A DNA stretch of 64,000 nucleotides from Brachypodius melanocephalos (taxonomy: Eukaryota > Chordata > Aves > Passeriformes > Pycnonotidae). The notes beneath the pieces are model-generated. The model saw nothing but the letters and a program-made list of their open reading frames with translations. It was not told the DNA's origin and ran no database searches. The first letter of the stretch is position 1. Every line of letters begins with the position of its first letter. The translations under genes were made by a program, and so were the position numbers. Of this stretch, positions 24,484-35,790 are shown piece by piece. The stretch covers positions 5,118,134-5,182,133 of the forward strand of contig VZSR01002145.1 in assembly GCA_013398615.1 (NCBI GenBank), given 5' to 3'.

Positions 24484-24870
24484 ATCACAGAATCACAGAA
24501 TGGTTTGGGTTGGAAGGGACTTCTGGAGATCATTCAAGGCAAGGTCACCTGGAGCAGGTGACACAGGGACACATCCAGGTGGGGTTGGAATCTCCAGAGA
24601 GGGACACTGCAGGTTCAGAGCTCTGCTGCCCTCCACCTAAAGAAATTGTGTCTCACGTTGAGGCGAAACTTGTTGGGTTTTAGTTTATGGCAATTACTCC
24701 TCGTCCCGTTGCTGGGCACCACCAAAAAGAATCCGGAATCACCCTCTGGCACCCCTTGGAGATATTTCTATGGATTGATGGAATCCCGCTCTGGATTGAA
24801 ATCTAAAATCTGTAACTTTACTGAAAGGCTGAATTCCGGGAGACTTTTGGAGGCTCCTTTTCCACAGAGA
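24484..24870 (-). repeat. CR1 LINE 3' fragment (minus orientation)
   Basis: It starts with the reversed CR1 tail (ATCACAGAATCACAGAATGG then TTTGGGTTGGAAGGGACTTC). It continues through blocks for GGTCACCTGGAGCAGGTGAC, CCAGAGAGGGACACTGCAGG, CACGTTGAGGCGAAACTTGT and GTTGCTGGGCACCACCAAAA. This matches the longer CR1 subfamily 3' region in reverse orientation. Confidence 0.85.
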
Positions 24871-24899
24871 ACGATTTCCTGGAGGCTGGAACACTTTTC

Positions 24900-25305
24900 A
24901 TCGCGATTTAGGTGTTTATTGTGACTGAAGGTGCCACGGGTGCAGGTTGATTGTGGTTTAGGTCGGGTTTATCGCTATTTAGGTGTTCATCGTGACTGAG
25001 GTTCCTAAAGAACGGATTTATCGCTATTTAGGTGTTTATTGTGGCTGAAAGTTCCACAAAGACCGGGTTTTATCACTATTTAGGTGTTTATTGTGGCTGA
25101 GCATCCTATAAAGGCGGGTTTATCTCAATTTAGGTGTTTATTGTGACCGAGGACCCTGCATGCGCGTATTTATCACAGTTTAGGTGCTTACTGTGGCCCA
25201 AGGTCCCGCAGACATAGGTTTATTGCTATTTAAACGTTTATTGTGGCCGACAGCCCCTCAAACACGGGTTTAACCGCAGTTTCGGCGTTTATTTATTTAT
25301 TGTCA
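24900..25305. repeat. Degenerate minisatellite, about 51-bp period, roughly 8 units
   Basis: A phrase resembling ATCGCTATTTAGGTGTTTAT followed by TGTGGCTGA recurs at intervals of about 50-52 bp (phrase starts near 24908, 24978, 25028, 25079, 25131, 25181, 25231, 25281; the first interval is longer). Units are diverged, unlike the tight 21-bp array. It abuts the CHCHD2 CpG island. Confidence 0.85.
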
Positions 25306-25532
25306 CCGCCGCTCCCGCGCGGCGCCTCAGGGGGGCGGAGGGGGCGTGGCCTCGGCCTCAGCCCCGCCCCGCGCGCGGCGTTCCGGAAGTGACGCACCGG
25401 CGGTGACCTTCAGAGGCGGCGGGCGGGTGTCGGGCCAGGCTGAGTTGTGCTGTTCGGGGTTTCCTCCGGTTCTCTCCGGTTCCCTCCGCGCCGCTCAGAG
25501 CTTCCTTTCGCTTCTCTCTGCTCCCCGCCGCC
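25306..25532 (+). promoter_or_regulatory. CHCHD2: CpG-island promoter of CHCHD2
   Basis: GC-rich sequence directly upstream of the start codon, containing a GGGGCGGAGGGGGCGTGG Sp1-type cluster and an ETS-type CCGGAAGTGACGC element at 25383-25395. This combination is typical of housekeeping and nuclear-encoded mitochondrial genes. No TATA box is seen. The island extends through exon 1 to about 25660. Confidence 0.65.
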
Positions 25533-26119
25533 ATGCCCAGGGGTAGCCGCAGCCGCACGTCCCGCGTGGCGCCCCCCGCCAGGTGAGGGCCGCCGGTGCC
25601 CCCTTCTCCTCGCGTGTCCCCCGCGCAGGCCGCAGCGGCCTGGCCGCCATTGTGCGGGCGGGTGACGCACCGGGGTGGTGGCAGCGCCCGCCTGCTTTGA
25701 GCTGGGCTGGCTCTGGGTTAGTGGAGCGGGGTTGGGCGCTTTGGGGTATGGAAGTGGGTCTGCTCGGCCGCAGAGCCTGGACACCAACACGGTGTTAATC
25801 AACCGCTTCTGGGTCATACTGCATTTTCTCCAAAATAGCACAGCCCTATGTGAGTTGGAGAATAACCAGGCAGAAAGAAACCTGTAATCCTGACCCTGTA
25901 TTGCATAAGACGCTCACCAGAACACTGAGTTCATTCCTTCAGCGTGTAACAGGGTTGTGTGTAATCCCAGCGTGATCCTTGGGGCCTCCTGTGCAGCGCC
26001 ACGAGCCGCACTCGGCGGTCCCTGTGTGTCCCTTGCAGCTCGGGACATTCCATTCCTCACAGGAGGAAAGGTGGACTCGTGGCCCTGCAGCCACGTGGCC
26101 TCTGCCTGGCCTGCTTTGG

Positions 26120-26150
<31 letters not shown>

Positions 26151-27594
26151 TGATGTTTCTCTTTGTGTCCCTGCAGCCGGGCACCCCCGATGAGAGCCGC
26201 ATCTCCAGCACCGGCTCCTCGGGCCTCTGTCCCCGCTGCGGCTCCGCCTTCTGCCGTGGGGGCCCCGGCGCCGAAGCAGCCGGGACTGATGGCCCAGATG
26301 GCCACGACTGCTGCCGGAGTGGCCGTGGGCTCGGCCGTGGGACACACCATCGGCCACGCCATCACCGGAGGGTTCAGTGGAGGGGGCAGCTCCGAGGCTG
26401 CCAGGCCTGATATCACTTACCAGGTGAGGAGAAGCACAGCTCCATGGGGCTGAGGGAGCTGCTGGAGCCTTAAACAGCACATGAGTCACAGCTGGGGTAC
26501 TTACAGTCTTTATATAGGCTATATCTATATAAAACCATGTATAGTGTGTAGCTACAGACTGAATCTCCACAGTAACTCACCGTGAGTCATCTTAAAAAGA
26601 GTTCAGAGTGATGCAGGAGTGACATGTGGCAAGATGTTGGTGTTATTTTCTACTGTATTATTCCTCTGATTCAGGCAGGACTTCCATGTTCCAGGTCTGC
26701 TGTTGGGAAGACTTTTGCTCCGGTGCCATCCAGAGTTACCTGAGTGCATCAAAATCACTCAAGTGTTTGTAACTTTAAAAAAAAATGCTGTCAGTGTGGC
26801 ATTCCACTGCTGGAAAATTGTTTTGCACTTCAGCCCTTCCCTTGTTTTCCATTAAAAAAAACAGATTTTGACTGAAACGCAGGGAAGAACCCTCAGCAAG
26901 CAGCGTGAGGGTGGTTTGGCTTCGTTGGAAGGGTCCTTACAGAACCGTTTGGTGTTTCAGGAGCCCCAGGCTGCTCAGGATGCCCAGCAGCAGCAGTATG
27001 CTGGTCCTTGCCAGTACGAGATTAAAAAATTCCTGGAGTGTGCCCAGAACCAGACTGATCTCAAGCTGTGTGAGGGCTTCAGTGAGGTGCTCAAGCAGTG
27101 CAGGGTTGCCAATGGTAAGTACCCAGTGCTGACAGGCAGCTGTTAAATGGGATCATCACTAAAAGTATTGTGGGAATGATGTCCTGGGGGGGTTGATCCG
27201 GCTGGTGGAGGATGGGGAGTGATGAAGGTGCTCTGAAGTCAGGTAAAGCAGCTGCTGTTCTGTTGGGCTTCGTGCTTGGGTGCTGTATGTGTAGCTGTGG
27301 TGGAGAGAGGGTGAATTCCTGATGCTTTGTGCTGGTGCATGGATTGAAGATGACTGGAAATGTGGTGGCAGCGCATTTGGGGCATTAGCAGAGCTCTGAG
27401 GACAGCAAAACCATCCTGTCCTGGGAGGAAGGAGGCAGCTGTGCACCAGTGCTGATGTCTGCAGCTCAGCGTATCCCAGCAAATGCATGAGGGAAGGGGG
27501 AACACCCTGACAAATCTGTCTTGAGGAAAAATACCTTCCATTCAGGGATCCAAAACTCACTGACATGACTCCTTCCCTTTCAGGTTTGGCCTAA
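25533..27594 (+). CDS. CHCHD2: Coiled-coil-helix-coiled-coil-helix domain protein 2 (MNRR1)
   Basis: Mitochondrial intermembrane-space protein linked to respiratory-chain (complex IV) function and also reported as a nuclear transcription factor. Coding exons: 25533-25582, 26177-26423, 26961-27114, 27584-27594; 153 residues (human 151). The N-terminus MPRGSRSRTSRVAPPAS is basic and Ser/Arg-rich, as expected of an internal-targeting leader. An Ala/Pro-rich stretch follows, then the conserved glycine-rich hydrophobic segment (GLMAQMATTAAGVAVGSAVG). The C-terminal CHCH domain shows both CX9C pairs: C-QYEIKKFLE-C and C-EGFSEVLKQ-C. A stretch of four Gln precedes the domain. The last exon adds only GLA and the stop. 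No defects were seen. It is divergent from VKORC1L1, with PHKG1 downstream on the same strand. The CHCHD10 paralogue is less likely given the N-terminus. Confidence 0.96.
26121..26147 (+). repeat. Trinucleotide (ATG)9 microsatellite in CHCHD2 intron 1
   Basis: Nine perfect ATG/TGA-phase triplets lie about 30 bp upstream of the exon 2 acceptor. It is likely polymorphic in length. Confidence 0.95.
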
Positions 27595-27666
27595 GCCTGC
27601 ATAATGAGGCTGCTGAAGATAATCGTTCAAGAACTGACTTATGAATGAAAAACAAAAAGCTTCAGT

Positions 27667-27672
27667 AATAAA
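27667..27672 (+). terminator. CHCHD2: CHCHD2 polyadenylation signal (AATAAA)
   Basis: Canonical AATAAA 73 bases after the stop codon, followed by T/G-rich sequence. Further AATAAA hexamers near 27809 and 27888 could support longer 3' UTRs. Confidence 0.65.
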
Positions 27673-28587
27673 GTTTAAAGCTGTCTGGTATTTTGTTAGT
27701 TCATATATTCACACTCTCATCCCTGTGGCTTGACTCCTGCCGTAGCTGCCTCTGATGTGAGCCAACTTCACAGCCGCAATTTAATTTAGCACAAAATGGA
27801 AGAGTGAATAATAAAGCAGAATGAACTAACGTTGGTTTAACTGGTTTTACTGATTGTTGTGTTGAATGTATGTAATGTTGTCTATAAATAAACTTCTCTC
27901 TCTTGAAGTACCTTGCTCTAGTTGAGTTTGAGTGCTGGAGTTGAAGGGTGAGGAGATGAATTTTTGGCAGGGTGTTCTGCAAGTGTTTCTTTTCATGCTG
28001 TGCTAGGGCTGAACCATGAGAGGATGGGCCTGTGGCCTTTCCCTTCTGCCTGCCTTAGGCAAGTGACAAAGCCACTGCTGCTACATGAAAATAATTATTT
28101 AAAAAATAATTACTGATTCAAAGTGCAAACCCTCCTTTTTCCATTGGAGGGAGCAGCCGCGTCATGCCTTGCTCAAATCCTTGGGGCTGATAAAGTAAAC
28201 ACCCTCCTGGACACCACTGGAAAAGCAGGGATAAGCTGTGCTCCCACCAGGAAGTGTGGTGGGGAATAACCCTGCTCTCAGAAGTGCAGTTCCTGTTAAA
28301 AATACTTTCCCTTGCATGACCTGTTTTTCCTGCGGTGCTGTTATGCTGTTGGATGTTCTGCCTGTTCCTAAAGCAGTTTACCTCTCACCTGCCGTTGCTG
28401 GAAGTGAAAAGTTTAAATCAGTGTTCAAAAGGGAGAGGAATAACTTCACAGAGGAGAGATGAGGACAGAACTGCCTGTCCTGGTGACAGGAGCAACTTCG
28501 CCTCTGCTGATCAAGCTCCCATCTCATTTCTGGGGTGTTTCACCGTGCTGGTGAAACTGAACTAAAACCAATGGAGGGTTTAGGCCG

Positions 28588-28755
28588 ACAGGAGGAAGTG
28601 GCCTTAAGCTGAGACAGGAGACAGTCGGTTAGATATTAGAGGGAAGAAAAAAATACTGCTCGGGGGGTGAGGCAGTGGAGTAGTTTCCCAGAGAAGTTGT
28701 GGAGTCACCATCTGTGGAGGTGTCCAAGCGGCGCCCGGACCTGGCTCTGGGTGAG
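28588..28755 (+). repeat. CR1 LINE internal/3' fragment
   Basis: GAAGTGGCCTTAAGCTGAGA, TTAGATATTAGAGGGAAGAA, TTTCCCAGAGAAGTTGTGGA and GGAGGTGTCCAAG follow the CR1 order in sense orientation. It stops short of the CR1 3' terminus and runs into the PHKG1 CpG island. The stretch 27900-28587 before it shows nothing recognisable. Confidence 0.8.
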
Positions 28756-28779
28756 CACTGAGCGGCTCCGTGGTTACGG

Positions 28780-29300
28780 TGGCAGTGCCGGGACCGTCCC
28801 GCCTTTCCCGATTCCCCGGCTCTGCCCTCCCAGCCCGTCCCGCAGCCCCTCCCCGCCGAGCGGCCCCGGGGGCAGCCCCAACTCCCGGCGGCCCCACAGC
28901 AACACCCCCGGGGAGGAGGGGCCGGGACCGCGCCGGGGCCCGGCGGCGGAAGGGTTAAACCGGGGAAGCGCCTCAGCTCCGGGGCGGCCCCCGGCCCCCC
29001 CCTTGCCCCTTGCCCGGCCATGCCCGCCCGGCGCCCGCTGCTGCCAACTCGCGCTGCGCTTTCTCCGGGGCCGGGCGGCGGCGGCCGGCCCTGAGCGTTC
29101 GGCTCCCGGCGGCTCCCGGCGGCTCCCGGCGGCTCCCGGCGGCTCCCGGCGGCAGGCCCGGGCCCCGCGCTGCCCTCAGCGAGGTGAGGAGCGGGCGGCG
29201 CTGAGGGGCGGGTGTGTGAGGGGGGGGTCCTGCCCCGGAAAACTCCCCTGCTCAGCGATCTTTGTCTCCGGGTTAGCGGCGGGAGGGTCGGGGCTGAGGG
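28780..29300 (+). promoter_or_regulatory. PHKG1: CpG island, probable PHKG1 promoter and noncoding exon 1
   Basis: Dense CpG sequence lies 1.7 kb upstream of the PHKG1 start codon. A good splice donor (CAGCGAG then GTGAGG, exon end 29183) could join to the acceptor at 30928-30929 just before the start-codon exon. The noncoding exon is therefore inferred. No TATA box was noticed. Confidence 0.55.
29101..29153 (+). repeat. Perfect 10-bp GC-rich tandem repeat (GGCTCCCGGC)x5
   Basis: Five exact copies of GGCTCCCGGC and a partial sixth lie immediately upstream of the inferred PHKG1 exon 1 donor, within the CpG island. Confidence 0.95.
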
Positions 29301-30929
29301 ACTGAGGGGCCGCGTTGTCCTGCCGGCCTAAAAGCTTGGTTTTTTTTCTCCTTGAGCTTTGCGGGTTTATCCCAATGGATATTTGAGTATCTTTGTCCTC
29401 CTCAGAGGCCCTCGTCGTTTGGCAGCTGCGGGCGGGGGGCGATGCCCAGCCCCTCACCCTCAGCGTTCCTCCAGGCAGAAAATCCCCTCACGACCCCCCT
29501 TGCACTCTGCTGATGAACCCGGGGTATCCCCTAAGAGCCCTGCACTGGCTGCGTATGTAATCCCAGGGTGTTTTAAACAAACTCCCGGGTTCTTCCCTCC
29601 CAGCTCCAGGCTTCTCCCGGCAGAGCTCCGTGGATGCTCCTCAGCCTCCAGCCCTTCCCTACAACACCAACCCCCAGGGCCTGGATTTTCAAAAATAATC
29701 AGTTTTTGGTTACCCCCCCCGCCCCACCTCAGAGATATTTTATTTCCCCTACTTCCTGGTCCTGCCTCTTCTTTGTGATTTCAGCTTGCTTTGGCGTTAC
29801 TCACAGTGTTTCCAATTAAAAATTTGTGAGTTAAACTCATGGCTGTTTAGAAATGCTCCAGCCCGTGTTAGATATCCCTGGCAGCAGCGGTCAGACACCC
29901 AAAACACCGCTTTGGCCCTTAAAACCAGGTCAGGACAGATACACATTGCTAATGAGATTTAAATGTACTTTGAGCTGCCAGTGCCCTGGCAGAGTTACTG
30001 AGAGGAGGGCAAAGGAAAGCTCACAGAACTGGGCATCTTCTGCCCACCTCTGTCCCCTCCCCAGCAACAAACTGTCATCCCAAAGGGACAGTTTTGCTGC
30101 CCAGGCTTGTAAGAACTGCTTTCCATCCTAACTGCTCGGACTCCGTGTATGGGCACAGAAAACAAGCTGTATAAAAACCTCTCTGAGCCTGAAACGGGAA
30201 AAAGAAATGGGGCAAGAGCCTTTCAGGAGTTGTGGAGGCTGCTGGCAGCTGCACAGGGGTGGCTGAGGGAGCTCTTTCAGCTGCTGTCCTCACGCTGGCT
30301 CAGCTCCCACTGTCCCCAGTCCTTCTGTCCCCAACTGCACCCTGACCCACCCAGCCCCTCTCACTGCTTCACTGGCCCTCACCGTGTCTTTTTCCTCCTC
30401 AGTCCTTTTCTATTCCCTTTAAACACTATTTCCCCTCCTTATTCTCAGCCAAAGACAACTTCATAATCTTAAAAATAATAAGGAAAAGAAAGAGAAAAAC
30501 AATAGATGCAGATTCCAGCTTCTGGGTTCCACTTGGGGTGGTGTTGGTGTGATGTTTCTGGAGGCTGCTGCTGTGAGCTGGGCACAGGGAAGGGATGAAC
30601 AGGGAAGGGATGATCAGGGAAGGGATGAGGTTTTGGGGTGCTGCAGCATTTCCCAAAGCCTTGGCCCCAGCCAGGCTGGTTCTGCCCCTGGGGACAGCCA
30701 GGCTATGAGGGAATCCAGTGGGGTTTCTCCTGTTCGCGGTGGGATCTCCACAGCATCCCAAGGGCAAAGCTTGGCTTTTCCAAGCAACAAAATACCCCCT
30801 TTGGTTGGTCCAGGATCTTCCTTCTCTTTCTTCCTCCTCAATGTTCTTTCTTCCATGAGGGATTGATGATCCCAGCTCTGGGGGCAGTGATCCATGTGAG
30901 TGCCCATCCTCTCTCTTTTTTCCTTGCAG
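29184..30929 (+). other. PHKG1: Inferred PHKG1 5' intron
   Basis: No coding feature was recognised. A short tandem duplication of the phrase GGGAAGGGATGA (three copies, about 30588-30628) is the only local repeat. The many open frames here are on both strands and lack recognisable motifs. Confidence 0.5.
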
Positions 30930-30980
30930 CCCCTTTCTGCCCTCAGACAAGCCCAGAGCACTGCCTGACAGGAGCCAGAG

Positions 30981-33900
30981 ATGACCAAGGAAGAAGATCT
31001 ACCAGACTGGAACTCATCCAAGGAGTTTTATGAAAAATATGAGCCGAAGGAGATTTTGGGCAGGTAAAGCTTTATTTTTTGGCAAGCGCCTTGTTTTGGT
31101 TTCACGTCCTCCAGCGCCAGAGAGGAACAGCATTCCCTGGGAATCTGATACAAACAGGGCCCACAGCAGCATGGGGCTAAAAATAGCATGGAACAGCACT
31201 TTCCATCAGCTCAAAACCTTCTGTCCCACCGAGACAGGGTGACAGAGCGAGACCCGCTGGTGCATGCAAATCCCAGCCAGCCCAGGTGCCGGTGGCTGGG
31301 CAGGCAGGGGATGGAACCCCCCCTTTTCTCCCTGTTGTCCCTGGCAGGGGGGTGAGCAGCGTGGTCCGGCGGTGCATCCACAAAACCACGAGGCAGGAAT
31401 ATGCCGTGAAAATCATCGACATCACGGCGGGGAACATCTCCCCCAAGGAGGTGCAGGAGCTGCGGGAAGCCACCGCCAAGGAGATCGACATCCTCCGCAA
31501 GGTCTCGGGGCACCCCAACGTCAGTAAGTCAGGCCTTGGGCATCCAGCCAAGGGCAATTCCTGCCCTGTTTGTTCCTCAGGGAGTCCCCAGGAAGGGTTT
31601 TTGGGGTGAAATCCCTGAAGGATGCTGGGCACCTGCTCAGAGCAGTGTTTGCTCTCCCTCCACACACCCCAGCAGTGCCCCCCATGTTGTCTCCTGACCA
31701 CAACCTTTATGAAGATCAGCTCCTCATTAACTCAATTAGCAGTTTAATCAGATCTTTAGTCCATTGATGGACAGGAACACTCTGTTCACAGCTTCTGTGC
31801 TTTATTGCAGTCCAGCTGAAGGACAGCTATGAATCCAGCACCTTCTTCTTCTTGGTGTTTGACCTGTAAGTACCAGCTGGCTCAACATCCTGGGCCCACT
31901 CCCTCTCTGCAGATTGGTCCCAGCTTTTTTATAGCCCAAAAATGGCAAAGTGGAGGGACAAGCAGCCCTTAAGGTAGAATCAAGCCCCAATTACTGCAAG
32001 CTCATTGCAGCCCTGCTGCCAGCACTGTTTCCCCTCTGTCAGCGGCTCAGCGCTGCTCGGGTTTCCCTGTAACCTTTGGTGGGAGCTGTCATGCATCCCT
32101 GAGGGTTATTTATATGCTCAGTGGGACCAGGGTGTCTGCAAAGCCACAATTCCCAATGCCAGGGCAGTGTCAGAGGAGTGGGATGGCACTGAGAGAGCCC
32201 CATCCCTGCCCTTCATCTTTGATGGCTGGACTTGGTGATCTTAAAGATAGTTGGACTTGGTGATCTTAAAGATCTTTTCCACCCTTAACAATTGTGTTTC
32301 TATCCAAAACCTGCCCTCTCCAGGCACAGCTTCTTCTCCTCCTGCCTGAAATTTTACTGCAATATATAAAGGCATTTTTACCCCTTTTTATGAAAGTTAT
32401 TTTGGGCTGTTAAAGGGCACAAACCGGTGATTGATCCTGCCCAGGAACTCAGGGCTGGTTTGCTGTTGCAGCTCAGCCTCTGCCTGACTCTGTTTCCCCT
32501 CCCTCGTGCAGGATGAGGAGAGGGGAGCTCTTTGACTACCTCACTGAGAAAGTCACCTTGAGCGAGAAAGAAACCAGGTAAGGCCAGGGGCAGAGGGGTG
32601 AAAATCACCTTGCAAGAGCAGAGCATGGGTTTGAGGGGAGACCTTGCAGCCAGCACAGCACAACACAGCACAGGGCTGTGTCCCTGTGCCCTGTCCCCAT
32701 CCCTGGGATGCCAGTGGATATTTGGGACAGGGGCTGAGCTGTCCCCATCCCCAGGAAGATCATGCGAGCGCTGCTGGAAGTGATCCAGTACCTGCACTCC
32801 ATCAACATCGTCCACCGGGACCTGAAGCCGGAGAACATCCTGCTGGATGATGACATGAACATCAAGCTGACAGATTTTGGCTTCTCCTGCCAGCTGAACG
32901 AGAATGAGAAGCTCAAAGGTAGGGGGCTGGTGAGGTGTGGGGATGCTGGGCTGGTGAGATTTTCCAGTCCCACTGTGTCCTTGTCACCAGTCTCACCTGC
33001 GGCTGAAAATTGGTGCTGTTGGGCTGCTTTTGCTGTCCTCACACACAAGTTCTGCCTGTACACAGCCTCCACACCTCTCTCCTTGCTGCTCTTTAGGAAA
33101 ACCATCCATTCCACTTCTTTTTTCCTGCAGCTGATCCCCTTTACCTCATCCACTTACTACCCAGCATTATTTCCCCCAACTCCTACATACAAAGAGCCAC
33201 ATACCCAACAACAGGCATCCCCTCTCACAAGCAGCCGTATAATTTTCTTTGCTCATGTTTTTAGCCACAATAATTCACCAAAAAAGTCACCAGTGAGATG
33301 CACACAGGTTGCAATTCCTCCCTGGGAGCACCATCCCTGCAAATATCCCCCCTGGGGGGAGGTGGGCATGGCACCTGGGTTGATGCTGTGCCCTGTGTCC
33401 CTGTCCCCACAGAGATCTGTGGCACTCCTGGCTACCTGGCCCCCGAGATCCTGCAGTGCTCCATGGATGATGAGCACCAAGGCTATGGGAAGGAGGTGGA
33501 TATGTGAGTGAGAAGCTGTTCCCTAAATCACACACACACGTGGTTTGAGGCATGGCCAGGATTGTGTTGATGGGGTAATGAGGACCTGTTTGAGTGTTTG
33601 GAGAGAAGGAAATGATGCACCAAAAGCCAATATTGGTGGCTGTGAGGGGCTGTCTGGGTCACCAGGGGGCTCTGGCACAGAGGAGGGGAAGCAGCAGTCT
33701 GGGGACAAGCCCATCTCCCCACTTTGCCCCATTGTGGGAGGGAAAGCAACACTTCCTATTCATGGAAGTCAACTTAGGCCATGCTCCATGACATGGGGGG
33801 GTTTAAGCACACCTTGTGCAGCTCCTGAGAGAGCAGCCAGCTCAAGGCAGCCCACCAGAGCTCTGCAGGGACTTTGCCACCACCTCTGGTGGCTTCAGAG

Positions 33901-35790
33901 TTGTGACACACACCAGGGCATTCCACCCCCTTCCCAGTTTGAGCCAGGACACCTGCAAGGGTCAAATTCTCCATCCTCCTGCAGCATCCAGGGAGCAACT
34001 CCCCATCAGCTCAGCTCAAACCCCGGCTCCAGCAGCGAGCTCAGCCCCAGGTACAGGCAGGGCAGTTCCCTGCTGCTTTTGCAGGCAGGCAGAGGCAGGT
34101 GCAGCCCCAGCTGGGTGGCCCGGGGGTGGCCCAGGGGTGCTGGAGGCTCTGTGTGGGCTGCCCGCAGGTGGAGCACCGGGGTGATCATGTACACCCTGCT
34201 GGCCGGCTCGCCGCCCTTCTGGCACCGCAAGCAGATGCTGATGCTGCGCATGATAATGAACGGCGATTACCAGTTCGGCTCCCCGGAGTGGGACGATCGC
34301 TCCGACACGGTCAAAGACCTGGTAGGTGCTCGGGCTGGGAGAACTTGGGGTGCAGGGCGTGCTGCAGACCCCTGGGATGGCCAAAATTGAGCGGGTGCCC
34401 GCGCAGATCTCGCGGTTCCTGGTGGTGGACCCGCGGCAGCGGTACACGGCGGGGCAGGCGCTGGCACACCCCTTCTTCCAGCAGTACGACGTGGAGGAGG
34501 TCCGGCACTTCACCCCCTTCCGCAAATTCAGGGTAGGCATGAAGCTGGGAGCTGCGGGAGGCGGCGGTGGGATGGGTTTTCCAGCAGAGCTGGGAGGAAC
34601 TAGGGGTTGGGTAGGGCTGGTGGGGCTGGGTTTTGGGAGGATTTGGCAGCCTGGGTGCACACCAAGCACTCGCTCACAGGAGGGAGTTAAGGGAGAAGGG
34701 GGAAACTGCCTCTCACCTCCAAAAAATAACATTGAAAGAGCTGGAGAGTTCAGCCTGGAGAAGGCTCCAGGGAGACCTTAGAGCCCTTTCCATTGCCTAA
34801 AGAGGCTCCAAGAGAGTTGGAGAGGGTCCTTGAACGAGGGATGGAGTGGCAGGGCAAGGGGGACTGGCTTTCCACTGCCGAAGGGGCAGGGTTAGATGGG
34901 ATAGAGGCAACAAATTCTTGGCTGTGAGAGTGGGGAGGCCCTGGCAGAGGTTTCCCTGTGGCTGCCCCTGGATCCCTGGAAGTGTCCAAGGCCAGGTTGG
35001 ACAGGGCTTGGAACATTCTGGGCTAGTGGAAGATGTCCCTGGCCATAGCAGGGGGTGGAGTAAAATGGGCTCTAAGTTCCCTTTTCACTCAAACCATGCC
35101 ATGATTCTGTGATTCCCTGGCATGAACCCCTGCCCTTTGCCAGCCCCACAGGAACTAAACTGTGCCAGGCACTGAGCTCCCCCTTGACTGCCCCACATGG
35201 GGGGATACACTGGGATCACCCCATTGTGGGAGAATTCCCCTGAATTTCAGGCTGTCGTGGGAGAGTTCCCCTGAATGCCAGGCTGTTNNNNNNNNNNNNN
35301 NNNNNNNNNNNNNNNNNNNNNNNNNNNNNNNNNNNNNNNNNNNNNNNNNNNNNNNNNNNNNNNNNNNNNNNNNNNNNNNNNNNNNNNGGGAGAATTCCCC
35401 TGAATGCCAGGCTGTTGTGAGAGAATTCCCCTAAATGCCAGGAACTCCAAGCTGCTGTGGGGATTCCCCTGAGTGCCAGCAATGCCAGGCTGTTGTTGGA
35501 GCATTCCCCTGAGTGCCAGGCTGTTCCCTGTGCCCCAGGTGATCTGCCTGACCGTGCTGGCCTCGGTGAGGATTTACTATCAGTACCGGCAGGTGAAGTC
35601 GGTGAGCCGGGAGCTGGTGGTCAGGGACCCCTACGCCCTCAAGCCCGTCCGCAAGCTCATCGACGCCTGTGCCTTCCGCACCTACCGCCACTGGGTGAAG
35701 AAAGGGGAGGCCCAGAACAGAGCTGCCCTCTTTGAGAACACCTGCAAGGCCGTCCTGCTCACCCTGGCAGCCGAGGAGGGGCTGTTCTGA
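30981..35790 (+). CDS. PHKG1: Phosphorylase b kinase gamma catalytic chain, muscle-type
   Basis: Catalytic subunit of phosphorylase kinase, which phosphorylates glycogen phosphorylase b to start glycogen breakdown in muscle. Coding exons: 30981-31063, 31348-31523, 31811-31865, 32512-32577, 32755-32918, 33413-33503, 34168-34321, 34407-34532, 35539-35790; 388 residues (human 387). All kinase landmarks are present: glycine loop GRGVSSVV, lysine in YAVKIID, HRDLKPEN, DFGFSCQ, GTPGYLAPE and the MYTLLAGSPPFWHRKQMLML segment. The C-terminal region (last exon, QYRQVKSVSRELVVRDPYAL onward) corresponds to the calmodulin-binding regulatory domain. PHKG1 rather than PHKG2 is favoured by the C-terminus and by the neighbours CHCHD2 and SUMF2. 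There are no frameshifts. Intron 8 contains a CR1 copy, a minisatellite and a 100-N gap, but both flanking exons are complete. Confidence 0.97.
32220..32305 (+). repeat. CR1 3'-tail fragment with internal duplication, PHKG1 intron 3
   Basis: GTTGGACTTGGTGATCTTAA is the CR1 tail signature. The phrase GGACTTGGTGATCTTAAAGA occurs twice in tandem, followed by TCTTTTCCACCCTTAACAAT. Confidence 0.75.
34735..35117 (+). repeat. CR1 LINE 3' fragment in PHKG1 intron 8
   Basis: A long CR1 3' region in sense orientation: GTTCAGCCTGGAGAAGGCTC, AGAGGTTTCCCTGTGGCTGC, GAAGTGTCCAAGGCCAGGTT and the terminal CCATGATTCTGTGATTC. It is the most complete CR1 copy in the window. Confidence 0.9.
35226..35540. repeat. 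31-bp minisatellite interrupted by an assembly gap, PHKG1 intron 8
   Basis: The phrase GGGAGAATTCCCCTGAATGC then CAGGCTGTT recurs at a 31-bp period on both sides of the gap (clear starts at 35226 and 35257, and again from 35388). Copies to the right of the gap are more diverged. The array ends just before the last exon acceptor at 35537-35538. Confidence 0.9.
35288..35387. other. Assembly gap (100 N)
   Basis: Exactly 100 N, the conventional placeholder for a gap of unknown size. Identical repeat phrases flank it, so the true array length is unknown. Confidence 1.

Noticed and set aside
26057..26416. 119-residue minus-strand frame
   Set aside because: Antisense shadow of CHCHD2 exon 2 and the ATG microsatellite.
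30426..31033. Several 100-170 residue frames on both strands before PHKG1
   Set aside because: They overlap each other on opposite strands, show no motifs and lie in the inferred 5' intron.
33545..34390. 281-residue plus-strand open frame
   Set aside because: It is PHKG1 exon 34168-34321 extended into flanking intron; the splice sites and family alignment define the real exon.
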